Source: Cellulophaga baltica (GTDB taxonomy: Bacteria > Bacteroidota > Bacteroidia > Flavobacteriales > Flavobacteriaceae). From it: a DNA stretch of 64,000 nucleotides. A program made the position numbers and the translations under genes. Of the stretch, positions 26,001-37,919 are shown piece after piece (the first letter of the stretch is position 1; each line of letters begins with the position of its first letter). A model generated the notes under the pieces. That model saw nothing but the letters and a program-made list of their open reading frames with translations, ran no database searches and was not told where the DNA came from. The DNA lies in NCBI RefSeq assembly GCF_900102165.1, contig NZ_FNBD01000011.1, forward strand, positions 56,952-120,951, read 5' to 3'.

Positions 26001-28781
26001 ATGACAAGACAAACTATTACAAAAATAGGATTTATAGCCTTGCAATCAAACAAACAACATCTACTTTTAATTTTACTGCTATTCAGCGGTATTTCTGGTC
26101 TGTTTGGCCAAGAAGGAAAAGTAATTACCTTGCCAACTCAGCGCATTTCTGATTCTGTTAAGATTACCGCAACTACAGATTTTTCGGCAATTGCCATTAA
26201 AGATAGCATTCAAACAGATTCAATTCCTGCAGATTCTATATCGAAAAAAGAAACCTTACTTTTAGATAAGATCAAATATAAAGCCAAAGATTACGTAAAA
26301 CTTAGTCAGAAGGATCAAAAAATCTATTTGTACAATGAAGCTGAGATTCTTTATCAAGATACAGAACTTAAAGCCGGCATTATTATCATGGATTATATTA
26401 AGAATGAGGTTTACGCCGGAAGGATTAAAGATTCTTTAGGTAACTACTCGCAGACACCCTATTTTAAACAAGGTGATAATGTGGTGATCCCTGATTCTAT
26501 CCGTTTTAATTTTGATACCCAAAAGGCATTAATTTGGAATTCGAGAACAGAACAACAAGCAGGCTTGGGCTCACTTGGTAGTGACTCCATGAAAGTTTAC
26601 GCAGAGATTACAAAAAAAGAAAACGATTCGGTTTACTTTCTAAGCAAAGGAAAATTAACCACCTCAAAAGATACGATAAATCCGGATTACTACATCTTAA
26701 TAAATAAAGCGAAATTTGTCCCTAAAAAGAAGGTTATCGCTGGCTTCAGTAACATGTATATTGCAGATGTCCCTACTCCCATTGCATTACCTTTTGCTTA
26801 TTTCCCTATGAGTACCGGTAGAACTGGAGGATTAATTTTCCCTACTTTTGGTAGCGTTGATGATCGTGGCTATTTTATACAAGGTGGTGGGTATTATTTG
26901 CCTTTAAGCGATTATGCCGATTTAGAAGTTACCGGAGATTTATATACCAATGGTAGTTACGGTCTTAATTCCAGGTCGGTATATGTAAAACGTTACAAGT
27001 ATAGAGGCGGATTTAATTTACAATACCAAAACATCATTAATAGTCAAAAAGGTTTTGATGACTATAGCAGATCTACGAGTTACAATATTCAATGGAACCA
27101 TTCTCAAGATCAGAAATCTAATCCTAATTCTACCTTTTCAGCTTCTGTAAACTTAGGTAGTAGCCAATACTACCAAAACTCATTACGTCTGCAAGATATT
27201 GCTAATACACAAAATAACACTTTAAACTCATCTATATCTTACTCAAAAACTTTTCCAGAATACCCATCTGTAAACATGAGTTTAACAGCCTCTCATAGTC
27301 AGTTAACAAGCACCACTATAGAAGGAGATAATATAGACATTACCTTACCTACCCTTCAAGCAAGTATGGAACGTATCTACCCTTTTGCCAAAAGAGACGG
27401 GATTAAAAAAGGAGCCTTTCAAAATATAAATTTTCAATACGATATAAATGCTCAAAACAGGATTTCTACCAATGATGATGATTTCCTAACAGGAAAAATG
27501 TTTGATGATGCACGAATTGGAGCAAAACACAACCTACCGATTAGTACTAACTTTAAAATAGCGAAATACTTAAGTGTTACTATGGGAGGTACTTATGAAG
27601 ATGTGTGGTCTTTACAAACCTACAATCAAACTTATGATAATGATGAGAATGCTATTGTAAGAGATACGATACAAGGTTTTGATAGATTTAATAGCTACAA
27701 TTTATCTACAAGTATAGGAACTACCGTATATGGTACTTTTAATTTTGGAGAAGACAAAAAAATACAAGCCATACGCCATGTCATGCGTCCTAGTATAAGT
27801 TATGGTTACACGCCCGCTTTTGATCAATACTATGACGACCTGTATGATTCTGATGGCGCACCAAGAACAGATACCAATGGTGATATCACTCAATATACTC
27901 GTTTTAACGGAACCTTATACGGAGTCCCCAGCCTAAGTAAATCTAACTCGGTTAGTTTCTCGCTTGCCAATACCTTGGAAGCCAAAGTACGATCTAAAGA
28001 TTCTACCGATTTAGAACCAAAAAAAGTTGATATCCTTAAGAATTTAAATTTCTCAACAAGCTATAATTTTAATGCAGATTCGTTAAAATTAAGTCCAATT
28101 AGTGTTAGTGGAGGTACGGCTATCTTGAATAGCAAAATGTCTATAAATTTCGCAGGTACATTAGACCCCTACGCTATAGACAACAACGGAACAAGAATTA
28201 ACACATTTAATAAAGCAAATGGCGGTAGCCTATTTAGACTAACAACCGCTAGAGCAAACATGAGCTACAGTCTTTCTAGTAAAGATTTTCAGAAAGACGA
28301 TAAAGACAAAGGCAAAGAGGACGAGAACAAATATGATTATGCTGCAGCTAGTGGAGGTAGAACAGATGATTTATTTGGAGATGCAGATTTTAGCAACAAC
28401 AGAAGACCTGGAGACGAAGAGGAAGAAGAGCGCGAAACTAAATTTTATTCTAACGCAATTCCTTGGGATCTTCGTTTAGCCTATACCGTTGGATATACAA
28501 ACCCTAATAGACAAAATAGCATTAACAGCCACAGTTTAATGTTTTCAGGAAATATTGAATTAACTCCTAAGTGGAAAGTTGGAGCTTCTTCTGGTTACGA
28601 TTTTGTAAACAAAGGATTCTCTATTACACAACTACGTTTTCAAAGAGAGTTAGGTAGTTTTAATCTTAGATTTAACTGGACTCCGTTTGGAACGTATGAG
28701 CGCTGGGATTTCTTTATCGGGATCTCTAGTTCTATCTTACAAGATCTTAAATGGGATAAACAAAGTAGAAGAAGTAACTAA
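26001..28781 (+). CDS. lptD: LPS assembly outer-membrane protein LptD
   Basis: A 926-residue exported protein with the Bacteroidota form of LptD. After a hydrophobic signal (about 20-36, ending LFGQ) comes an N-terminal OstA-like periplasmic domain (YNEAEILYQDTELKAGIIIMDY, VYFLSKGKLTTS), then a large beta-barrel starting near PTPIALPFAYFPMSTGRTGGLI. It ends with an aromatic strand (ERWDFFIGISSSILQDL). With LptE it would put lipopolysaccharide into the outer leaflet. It is divergent from the amidase gene and 11 bases upstream of ridA. A charged, poorly ordered loop (KDDKDKGKEDENK, EEEEERETK) lies near 765-815. Confidence 0.9.
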   Translation: MTRQTITKIGFIALQSNKQHLLLILLLFSGISGLFGQEGKVITLPTQRISDSVKITATTDFSAIAIKDSIQTDSIPADSISKKETLLLDKIKYKAKDYVKLSQKDQKIYLYNEAEILYQDTELKAGIIIMDYIKNEVYAGRIKDSLGNYSQTPYFKQGDNVVIPDSIRFNFDTQKALIWNSRTEQQAGLGSLGSDSMKVYAEITKKENDSVYFLSKGKLTTSKDTINPDYYILINKAKFVPKKKVIAGFSNMYIADVPTPIALPFAYFPMSTGRTGGLIFPTFGSVDDRGYFIQGGGYYLPLSDYADLEVTGDLYTNGSYGLNSRSVYVKRYKYRGGFNLQYQNIINSQKGFDDYSRSTSYNIQWNHSQDQKSNPNSTFSASVNLGSSQYYQNSLRLQDIANTQNNTLNSSISYSKTFPEYPSVNMSLTASHSQLTSTTIEGDNIDITLPTLQASMERIYPFAKRDGIKKGAFQNINFQYDINAQNRISTNDDDFLTGKMFDDARIGAKHNLPISTNFKIAKYLSVTMGGTYEDVWSLQTYNQTYDNDENAIVRDTIQGFDRFNSYNLSTSIGTTVYGTFNFGEDKKIQAIRHVMRPSISYGYTPAFDQYYDDLYDSDGAPRTDTNGDITQYTRFNGTLYGVPSLSKSNSVSFSLANTLEAKVRSKDSTDLEPKKVDILKNLNFSTSYNFNADSLKLSPISVSGGTAILNSKMSINFAGTLDPYAIDNNGTRINTFNKANGGSLFRLTTARANMSYSLSSKDFQKDDKDKGKEDENKYDYAAASGGRTDDLFGDADFSNNRRPGDEEEEERETKFYSNAIPWDLRLAYTVGYTNPNRQNSINSHSLMFSGNIELTPKWKVGASSGYDFVNKGFSITQLRFQRELGSFNLRFNWTPFGTYERWDFFIGISSSILQDLKWDKQSRRSN

Positions 28782-28792
28782 TAGCATACACA

Positions 28793-29173
28793 ATGAAAAA
28801 AATAATAAATACTCCTAATGCTCCTGCCCCAATTGGGCCTTACAACCAAGCTGTTTTAGCCGGAAACATGTTATATATTTCCGGACAAATTCCTATAGAT
28901 CCTAAGACTGGAAATTTGATAGAAGGAGATATTAAAGAAGAAACAAAGCAATCTATGGAGAATCTTAAAGCGATTCTTGAAGAGGCTGGGATGACATTTG
29001 AAAACGTCATTAAATCATCTATCTTTATTAAAGACATGAATCAGTTTGCTCAAATAAATGAAGTATATGCTACTTATTTTGATGCAGAGACTGCTCCAGC
29101 TAGAGAAACTGTAGAAGTTGCTAACCTTCCAAAGTTTGTAAATGTAGAAATTTCAATGATTGCTATGCTATAA
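28793..29173 (+). CDS. ridA: RidA family enamine/imine deaminase
   Basis: A 126-residue soluble protein with the full RidA signature: PAPIGPYNQAVLAGNMLYISGQIP at the N-terminus and APARETVEVANLPKFVNVEISMIA at the C-terminus. The Arg of PARETVEV is the residue that binds the 2-aminoacrylate carboxylate in true RidA enzymes, so deaminase activity is likely. The protein would remove reactive enamines from PLP enzymes such as threonine dehydratase. The gene follows lptD by 11 bases; the link is probably only shared transcription. A strong terminator follows. Confidence 0.93.
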   Translation: MKKIINTPNAPAPIGPYNQAVLAGNMLYISGQIPIDPKTGNLIEGDIKEETKQSMENLKAILEEAGMTFENVIKSSIFIKDMNQFAQINEVYATYFDAETAPARETVEVANLPKFVNVEISMIAML

Positions 29174-29191
29174 TCATCAGCAACTACTATA

Positions 29192-29233
29192 AAAAAAAAG
29201 CATCTAAGAACTTAGTTCTTAGATGCTTTTTTT
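29192..29233. terminator. Bidirectional terminator between ridA and the BadF-like gene
   Basis: A near-perfect inverted repeat: A-tract, GCATCTAAGAAC, loop TTA, GTTCTTAGATGC, T-tract. Both strands end in a run of T, so it can serve the convergent genes on both sides. Confidence 0.93.
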
Positions 29234-29256
29234 ATACTAATAACTAAAGAAGTTTA

Positions 29257-30108
<852 letters not shown>

Positions 30109-30130
30109 ATGTGTTGGGTATGAGTAGTAA

Positions 30131-30170
30131 AAAAAATCCTGAAAGTAATCTTAGACTACCATCAGGATTT
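30131..30170 (-). terminator. Terminator after gapA
   Basis: Read on the minus strand: AAATCCTGA, a partly paired inner region, TCAGGATTT and then a run of T. It lies 15 bases after the gapA stop and before the BadF-like gene. Confidence 0.82.
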
Positions 30171-30184
30171 ATTAAGATTAAAAA

Positions 30185-31216
<1,032 letters not shown>

Positions 31217-31221
31217 CTAAA

Positions 31222-32208
31222 TTATACGGTCATGATATCTGAAACTCGCATAAGTTCCTTATCTATTTTTGTATGACCTTTTATTGCTTTACTAATTGGC
31301 GTAAGCGTTATCTTGTTATCTTGAATACCTACCATTAAGCTAGATTTCCCTTCAAGAAGCGCCTCTACAGCTCTAACACCCATTCTACTTGCCAATACTC
31401 TATCAAAACAAGAAGGTGAGCCTCCTCTTTGCATATGCCCTAATACAGAAACACGACAATCATAAATTGGCAAATGCTCCTCTACATATTCTTTTAGTTC
31501 AAAAACATTCTTCCCTGTTTTATCCCCTTCAGCAACAACAACAATACTTGAAGATTTCCCTGAAGCTTTACTTCGCTTTAAAGATTCTAACAAGCGCTCT
31601 AATCCTAAATTTTCTTCTGGTATAAGAATTTCCTCTGCTCCGGCACCTACTCCTGCATTTAAAGCAATATGCCCCACATCGCGGCCCATTACTTCAACAA
31701 AAAATAAACGGTTGTGAGAACTAGCAGTATCTCTAATTTTATCAATTACTTCTACCACTGTATTTAAGGCGGTATCAAAACCTAGTGTATAGGTCGTGCC
31801 AAAAATATCATTATCAATAGTTCCAGGGATACCAATAATTGGCACATTGTATTCTTTATGAAATATTAATGCTCCTGTAAAACTACCATCACCTCCGATA
31901 ACCACTAAACCATCAATCCCTGCGGCTTGCAATTGGTCGTAAGCTTTTTTCCTACCTTCTTTAGTCTGAAACTCCATAGAACGAGCAGACTTTAAAATGG
32001 TACCTCCTTTATTTATAATGTTATTTACACTTCGCGCATCCATAGGCTTGAAGTCGCCTTCAATCATACCTTGGTAGCCACGGTAAATTCCCATGCAATC
32101 TATTTTCATATATGCACAAGTACGCACAACAGACCTTATTGCTGCGTTCATTCCGGGTGAATCTCCCCCAGATGTAAATACACCTATTTTTTTTATCTCC
32201 ACTGTCAT
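31222..32208 (-). CDS. pfkA: ATP-dependent 6-phosphofructokinase
   Basis: A 328-residue enzyme of the bacterial PfkA group. Motifs: FTSGGDSPGMNAAIRSV (ATP site), GGDGSFTGA, GIPGTIDNDIFGTTYTLGFDTA with the catalytic Asp, EVMGRDVGHIALNAGVGAGAEEILIPE and LGHMQRGGSPSCFDRVL. It phosphorylates fructose 6-phosphate. It is first in the operon with gapA. A TAnnTTTG element lies 17 bases before its ATG. Confidence 0.97.
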   Translation of the reverse strand: MTVEIKKIGVFTSGGDSPGMNAAIRSVVRTCAYMKIDCMGIYRGYQGMIEGDFKPMDARSVNNIINKGGTILKSARSMEFQTKEGRKKAYDQLQAAGIDGLVVIGGDGSFTGALIFHKEYNVPIIGIPGTIDNDIFGTTYTLGFDTALNTVVEVIDKIRDTASSHNRLFFVEVMGRDVGHIALNAGVGAGAEEILIPEENLGLERLLESLKRSKASGKSSSIVVVAEGDKTGKNVFELKEYVEEHLPIYDCRVSVLGHMQRGGSPSCFDRVLASRMGVRAVEALLEGKSSLMVGIQDNKITLTPISKAIKGHTKIDKELMRVSDIMTV

Positions 32209-32224
32209 TTACTTCTATAAGTAA

Positions 32225-32232
32225 CAAATTTA
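32225..32232 (-). promoter_or_regulatory. Candidate -7 element for pfkA-gapA
   Basis: On the minus strand TAAATTTG fits TAnnTTTG and lies 16 bases before the pfkA ATG. The -33 TTG is not clear at 17-23 bases, so the call is tentative. Confidence 0.4.
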
Positions 32233-32366
32233 GGAAACTTTTCGGATTTAAATAAGCTATAAAACCCTTTATTTATAATAGTTACAAGCTATAACGTTTT
32301 CGTAACAAAGAGTTACATAAAAAAAGGAAATCGAACATTAGGCGCATCAAATTCTTAAGAATAATC

Positions 32367-35300
32367 TTACGATTTTGCCTTAGGCTTAAAGCGCATGAGG
32401 CTGTCCTTTGCCATTTCTGTACGGATAGAATCTGAAGCTATTGTCTTTTGCTTTTTAGGTTTTCGAACAAATAGTTTACTTTTTAGCTCCTTAAAAGAAT
32501 TAAAATCTACTTGATAAGATAATCCCACTCCTTGGGTATATCCTTGCGTGTCTCCTATTAATTGCTCATCGGCGGTCTCTCTATTAAAGACTTTCCCTTT
32601 TAAAGAACCATCTTCATTAAATAAGTACTGCAACTCAAAATCGCCCCCAACATTAGAATTCGTTAGTCCGTCACCACCACCTACAGGAATCCCCACACTA
32701 CCACTTAACAACCACTTTTCACTTAAGGTAGTCGCAAAATTAAAAATTGCTTTATTCTCGGTTTGATAACTAGAACTACCACTACTCCCCTGCTCATAAG
32801 AGAACCCAATATCTAGATTGTCATCATTATTATCAATCACAGAATTTAAAATCCCAGAAGCAGATTGCAATAAATTCCCCGTCAATGCTTGTTGATTAAA
32901 ACTACCATTAGCCTCATTAACAAATGTACCTTGTGCCAACAGGAAGAAGGCATTATTAGCCGTTACCGTTGGATCTTGCAACTTATAAGCTAACTCTGAT
33001 TTTATCACAGAACTCGCTGATGGAAAATCTATTTCATAATCAATAGTTGGGTGTTCTAAAGACTCTGATAAACTAATGATTACATTGGTGGCTATTCTTT
33101 TGGTGTAATCAGAATTATCCAATAGCGGCGCAGGATTTGCGTTTAAAGAATAAACCGCCTGCATTTTTAGTTGCGCATCCAAGGGGTCTCCTTCCCAATT
33201 TATAGTACCCCCAGGCACTACTTTAAATGTTTTATCTATAACCCCACCTAATTTAAACCTATATTCTCCTGTAACCACAACGAAATCTCCGTTCATGATA
33301 AACTTATCTCTAGTATTCAGTTCTATCTGGACTAACCCTGCACCAGTACCTTTTAAACTACTTCCTGTTTTCTGATCAACAATAATTTCTACTTCTGCAT
33401 CTGGTGTAATATCTAAATCAAAGGTCAGTTCTAATCCCTCGTATTTCTTTTCATTACGTCCCGTTTCTTTTTCTTCTACTTTATTTTTGCTGATAAAGTT
33501 TATAAAGGAATAATCTCCGACACTAGCTACATCACTAATTGGAATTTTTAAAGATGTGCCTTTTGCCGTTTCTCCTTCTACATTTATAGTCAACGCAGTG
33601 GTTGGTCCGTAGATACGTCCTTTCCCATTTAAATATCCTGTACCATAATACAATTGCTCTTCATCAAAACTAGTATTTAAGATTAAGAACCTTTTGTTAT
33701 TCGTATCCACATTAAGATCTAAATCCCAATCTCTAAAAAAGTTATGATTAATAACTCCGTTCAAAGAAGCCTTTGTTTTATGCAATACATCGGTAAGTTG
33801 AATATTCTGAAAATCGAATGTTTGGTCTGATAATACCACTTGCGAATTAAAGCCAAAATCATAATCTACATTCAAATATGGAATACCTAATCCGGCATTT
33901 GAAAGGTTTAATACTCCTGAAATATCAGGATTATCTACCCTACCCTCTATTCTTGCATTACCAGAAACATACCCTCGAATATTAGAAAGAATAGGCTCTC
34001 CCAAAGGAGCAAACGGTTCTAGATTAAAATCATTAAACGTAGCCATCAAATCTGCTATCGTATTTTTACCACTAATATCTAAACTACCATTTACATCTAA
34101 ACGATCGACCCCTTTATCTGTAAGACGCGTGTTTAGCGTTATCTTGGTTAAATTTTTATTTCCAATAGCATCCATCATAAGATTTCCTAAGTGAATATCA
34201 TTCACAGAAAAATCTGTAATATCTAAACTAGAAGTTGGTCTGTAGACCTTATTTTTTTGACGTATATGCAAAGTTCCATCTACCTTACCATCTAATCGTA
34301 AGCTATCTATTCTAGGTGTAATCTTATCTAAGGATACTATCTTAAACTCTAGCTGTAAATCTTTATATGTAGAGTCCGCAATCTGACCTCTTAACCGTAT
34401 TTGCTCATCATTTTCATTATTCATCACAATTTCTTCAATTGTAATGCTATCCAATGTACTGTTTAAAATAACCTTGTTATGAGAATCGCCCTCTTTATTC
34501 AGCATCCATTTATTCCCTTTAAAACTTACATCGGATGTTTTTAAACCAATAACAGACTTACGTTGATCATTAAAAGTATGGTAGAAGTTTAAATTAAATT
34601 TATCGCTAAAATCTTTACCCCCCTTAAATTCGGTCCTAAAGAACAAAGTATCTTTTAAGGTAGTATTAATCAGGTTAAAATCTTTTACATCGTAATAACC
34701 GGTAGACAAATCTGCTACAGAAACGAAGGTATTAAAAAGCGGATTTTTATTATCAATCTTTATATCTAAGCTATCTAACGTATTCCCAAAAGCTTTAATA
34801 CTAGGCGACTTAAAATTCAATTTAAAGTCACCCTTATCCGCAATAATATCCCCTTTTATAAACGTATTGGTACCAAAAGCGACTTCTGGCAGAAATACTT
34901 CTACAATCTTATTATAAATCTTGAAATTAAAGGCTAGTTCTTGGCCTTCTGAAATTTCAAAAGGTTTATAGTTAGTATAAATACTTCCTACAGAATTGGC
35001 TGCCAATTTACCTAGCTCTGCCACCTTAAACTTACCCTTCATGTATCCTGTGATGATATCTGGAGAGTTTATATCAATATACCGCACCTGATTTTCTTCA
35101 AAACGAGAAGACACTTTAAAGTCATCAAAATAATAGGTGTCATTTTTATTTTGATAACTGGTTCTAGAGAATTTTATATCTCCAACGATGTTATCTAGGG
35201 TATTACCCACGATATCCATATTTACATTACCCTTAAATATAGAAACGCTATCTTTTATAAAGTTTAGCTTTCGGAAATCGGCATATTCCACATCCGCTAT

Positions 35301-36773
35301 AAAGTTGAAGTTATTTTGCGCATCAGAAAAATCTGCCAACCCTTTAAAGGTAAACTTCATATTTTCATCCTTAGAAACCAATAAACCGTCAAAAAGCTGT
35401 TCCTTTAAAATTCCGGATACTTTTAAATTTTGATAATTGTAATTATTAAAATTGATGGAATACACATCCCCAATGACTTCTGTATTCAAGGTTTCTTTGA
35501 TAAACCCTTCCCCTTCCACATTTAAATCAAAGGTTGCGTTCCCCAAATCTTCACTACCCACAAAATACCCTAAATCAAAATCTATCAATGAGAAGAAACC
35601 TTTATAGGAAGCATTGTCTATATCCTGAATACCGATCATCTCTAAATCTGAATAACTACTCCCAATAGCGGTATTTAGGTTAACTTTTGAATTTATAGTA
35701 TTCTCTGTTACTGTTGCTTGCCCACGAATAGTAAATTCTCCTAGACGTTCAAATGATGGTGGTATATTTTCTCCTAAAAGTCTAGGCATTAAACTTCTCA
35801 GTTGAAAATAACTACTAGATATATTCTTTATCTGAGCTTCCATTACAAATGGATTATCACTCTTAAATAAATTTTTGAAATTAAAATCGCCACGCACCCC
35901 CGTGTTGTCTGAAGTTAGAAATAAGTCATCTAAAGTCAAGTCATTTAAAACACCACTAAAATGCGAAGAGAAATAGGCTTCTTTATTTCTTCCAAATTCA
36001 TTATACAAATGGTTTATTTCGTTAAACGAGAGTTTGGAGTCTACAAAGTCTGCCGTAAATTTCACTTTATTAACGAAGTCCAAGAAATCTCCTGGACCAT
36101 AGTCCATTATCAAGTTTCCTTTCACATCTGATTCTTTAGATTTTATCTCGAGCGAATCAAACGTCATTTGCTCCTTTGTATACTTAAATGAAGTAGCCAT
36201 ATGCGTTACTTCCAAATCTCGTTTACTCTTAAATGATAAATCTCTAATATTCGTAGTGACCTCTGGCCCTAAAATTTGCAATTTTTCGGCATCAATTTGT
36301 AAATCTGTAAACTTTAATACTTCGTAAGTTTCTAGATTTTCATCGGTAAAGGTAAACTTGCTATTTTCTATAAATACCTCCGTTGCCGTAAATAAGAATG
36401 GAGGTGTTCCTGGATCTCTAGGCTTTCCATCATCTAGCTTTGCTATAAAAACATTTATATTAGAAGTGGTTTCTCCTTTATATGTTTTTAATTTAAAATT
36501 AAGCTCATCTACAGTAATGGCTCCAAACTCCAGATCTCCATTAATTAGATTTCTAATACTTACTATGGATGTGTTTAACTTCTTGATGTAAAAAAGTGTG
36601 TCTTTCTGATAATCTTTAATATACACACCTTTCAAATCGGTATCCCAAGTAATAAAAGAAACTTTGAGTTTATCTAAAGAAATGTTTGTCTTATAAGTAT
36701 CATTAATAGACTTTGTAACCTTTGCCGCTAAAGAAGTCTGCACTATGGGGAGCGAAAAAACAAGCGTCGTCAA
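32367..36773 (-). CDS. tamB: Translocation and assembly module protein TamB
   Basis: A very large protein (1468 residues from the listed start) made mostly of long beta-rich stretches, with the conserved TamB/DUF490 C-terminal domain (about 1050-1400: NGDFVVVTGEYRFKLGGVIDKTF, GGTINWEGDPLDAQLKMQAVYSLNA, SELAYKLQDPTV). It bridges inner and outer membranes and is thought to carry phospholipids or help outer-membrane assembly. The listed start is a TTG at 36771-36773 that falls inside the membrane anchor. The frame stays open upstream and codes KKLGKIIVRFLLVILIICVL, a normal TamB anchor, but no ATG, GTG or TTG precedes it; a CTG at 36822-36824 is the nearest option. The real start is uncertain. 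It is divergent from tsaD. Confidence 0.9.
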   Translation of the reverse strand: MTTLVFSLPIVQTSLAAKVTKSINDTYKTNISLDKLKVSFITWDTDLKGVYIKDYQKDTLFYIKKLNTSIVSIRNLINGDLEFGAITVDELNFKLKTYKGETTSNINVFIAKLDDGKPRDPGTPPFLFTATEVFIENSKFTFTDENLETYEVLKFTDLQIDAEKLQILGPEVTTNIRDLSFKSKRDLEVTHMATSFKYTKEQMTFDSLEIKSKESDVKGNLIMDYGPGDFLDFVNKVKFTADFVDSKLSFNEINHLYNEFGRNKEAYFSSHFSGVLNDLTLDDLFLTSDNTGVRGDFNFKNLFKSDNPFVMEAQIKNISSSYFQLRSLMPRLLGENIPPSFERLGEFTIRGQATVTENTINSKVNLNTAIGSSYSDLEMIGIQDIDNASYKGFFSLIDFDLGYFVGSEDLGNATFDLNVEGEGFIKETLNTEVIGDVYSINFNNYNYQNLKVSGILKEQLFDGLLVSKDENMKFTFKGLADFSDAQNNFNFIADVEYADFRKLNFIKDSVSIFKGNVNMDIVGNTLDNIVGDIKFSRTSYQNKNDTYYFDDFKVSSRFEENQVRYIDINSPDIITGYMKGKFKVAELGKLAANSVGSIYTNYKPFEISEGQELAFNFKIYNKIVEVFLPEVAFGTNTFIKGDIIADKGDFKLNFKSPSIKAFGNTLDSLDIKIDNKNPLFNTFVSVADLSTGYYDVKDFNLINTTLKDTLFFRTEFKGGKDFSDKFNLNFYHTFNDQRKSVIGLKTSDVSFKGNKWMLNKEGDSHNKVILNSTLDSITIEEIVMNNENDEQIRLRGQIADSTYKDLQLEFKIVSLDKITPRIDSLRLDGKVDGTLHIRQKNKVYRPTSSLDITDFSVNDIHLGNLMMDAIGNKNLTKITLNTRLTDKGVDRLDVNGSLDISGKNTIADLMATFNDFNLEPFAPLGEPILSNIRGYVSGNARIEGRVDNPDISGVLNLSNAGLGIPYLNVDYDFGFNSQVVLSDQTFDFQNIQLTDVLHKTKASLNGVINHNFFRDWDLDLNVDTNNKRFLILNTSFDEEQLYYGTGYLNGKGRIYGPTTALTINVEGETAKGTSLKIPISDVASVGDYSFINFISKNKVEEKETGRNEKKYEGLELTFDLDITPDAEVEIIVDQKTGSSLKGTGAGLVQIELNTRDKFIMNGDFVVVTGEYRFKLGGVIDKTFKVVPGGTINWEGDPLDAQLKMQAVYSLNANPAPLLDNSDYTKRIATNVIISLSESLEHPTIDYEIDFPSASSVIKSELAYKLQDPTVTANNAFFLLAQGTFVNEANGSFNQQALTGNLLQSASGILNSVIDNNDDNLDIGFSYEQGSSGSSSYQTENKAIFNFATTLSEKWLLSGSVGIPVGGGDGLTNSNVGGDFELQYLFNEDGSLKGKVFNRETADEQLIGDTQGYTQGVGLSYQVDFNSFKELKSKLFVRKPKKQKTIASDSIRTEMAKDSLMRFKPKAKS

Positions 36774-36828
36774 AACACAGATAATTAATATTACCAGCAG
36801 GAAGCGAACTATTATTTTACCCAGTTTT

Positions 36829-36856
36829 TTGATAGGACTTTTATGTTTTATCTTTG
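36829..36856 (+). promoter_or_regulatory. Promoter of tsaD-TfoX-rsmE
   Basis: TTG (36829-36831), 17 bases, then TATCTTTG (36849-36856), a full match to the Flavobacterium consensus. The tsaD ATG chosen here (36882) is 25 bases downstream; the longer tsaD start at 36843 would lie inside the promoter. Confidence 0.72.
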
Positions 36857-36881
36857 CACTCCAATTATTATTCCAATTTGC

Positions 36882-37919
36882 ATGGAAAACGAAACAATTT
36901 ATATACTTGCTATAGAGTCTTCTTGTGATGACACATCTGCAGCCGTTTTACACAACAACAAAAGACTCAGTAACGTCGTAGCAACCCAAAAAATTCATGA
37001 AGAATATGGCGGTGTTGTCCCTGAACTTGCGTCAAGAGCACACCAACAAAACATAGTTCCCGTAGTTCATCAAGCGTTAGCTAAGGCAAATATCGATAAA
37101 AAACAGTTATCCGCCATAGCTTTTACGCGCGGACCTGGACTTATGGGTTCATTATTAGTAGGAACCTCTTTTGCTAAGTCATTATCCTTAGGTTTAAACA
37201 TACCTTTAATAGAGGTAAATCATATGCAAGCGCATATTTTAGCTCATTTTATTGAAGAAGAAAATAGCAGAAAGCCTGAGTTTCCTTTTTTAGCCATGAC
37301 CATCAGTGGTGGGCATACACAAATTGTACTTGTCCGCGATTATTTTGATATGGAAATACTAGGGCAAACCCTGGACGATGCCGTTGGCGAAGCCTTTGAT
37401 AAATCTGCCAAAATACTAGGCCTGCCTTACCCAGGGGGGCCGTTAATTGACAAATATGCGCAATTAGGAAACCCTAAAGCTTTTCCGTTTCCAAAACCGA
37501 AAGTAGGTGATCTCAATTTTAGTTTTAGCGGACTAAAAACAAGCATCCTCTATTTCTGTCAAAAAATGGTTAAAGAGAACCCTAATTTCTTAGTAGAAAA
37601 TAGAGATGATATTTGCGCCTCTATCCAATATACTATCATAGACATACTAATGTCTAAGCTTAAAAAAGCGGTTAAACAAACTGGCGTAAAAAGAATAGCA
37701 ATTGGCGGTGGCGTTTCTGCAAATTCAGGCATTAGAAAAGCCTTAGTTGATGCAGAGCAGCGGTATGGATGGGAAACGTTTATTCCTAAATTTGAATACT
37801 GTACCGATAATGCCGCAATGATTGGAATTGTGGGGTACCTAAAATATAAAGAAAGTAAGTTCTCTAATCAGAATATTAGTGCCAAGGCACGCTATGTAAT
37901 TACGGAGTCTGCTAATTAA
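36882..37919 (+). CDS. tsaD: tRNA N6-adenosine threonylcarbamoyltransferase TsaD
   Basis: A 345-residue enzyme for the t6A37 modification of ANN-decoding tRNAs. The N-terminus ILAIESSCDDTSAAVL, the metal site H114-x3-H118 in NHMQAHILAHF, MTISGGHTQIVLV, DDAVGEAFDKSAKILGL and IAIGGGVSANSGIR are complete. I chose ATG 36882 (MENETIYILA) because it gives the family start and leaves room for the promoter. Its stop overlaps the next start by one base (TAATG). Confidence 0.97.
   Translation: MENETIYILAIESSCDDTSAAVLHNNKRLSNVVATQKIHEEYGGVVPELASRAHQQNIVPVVHQALAKANIDKKQLSAIAFTRGPGLMGSLLVGTSFAKSLSLGLNIPLIEVNHMQAHILAHFIEEENSRKPEFPFLAMTISGGHTQIVLVRDYFDMEILGQTLDDAVGEAFDKSAKILGLPYPGGPLIDKYAQLGNPKAFPFPKPKVGDLNFSFSGLKTSILYFCQKMVKENPNFLVENRDDICASIQYTIIDILMSKLKKAVKQTGVKRIAIGGGVSANSGIRKALVDAEQRYGWETFIPKFEYCTDNAAMIGIVGYLKYKESKFSNQNISAKARYVITESAN

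Noticed and set aside
36843..36881. Longer start for tsaD with MFYLCTPIIIPIC in front
   Set aside because: These bases contain most of a perfect -7 promoter element, and family members begin at the later ATG.
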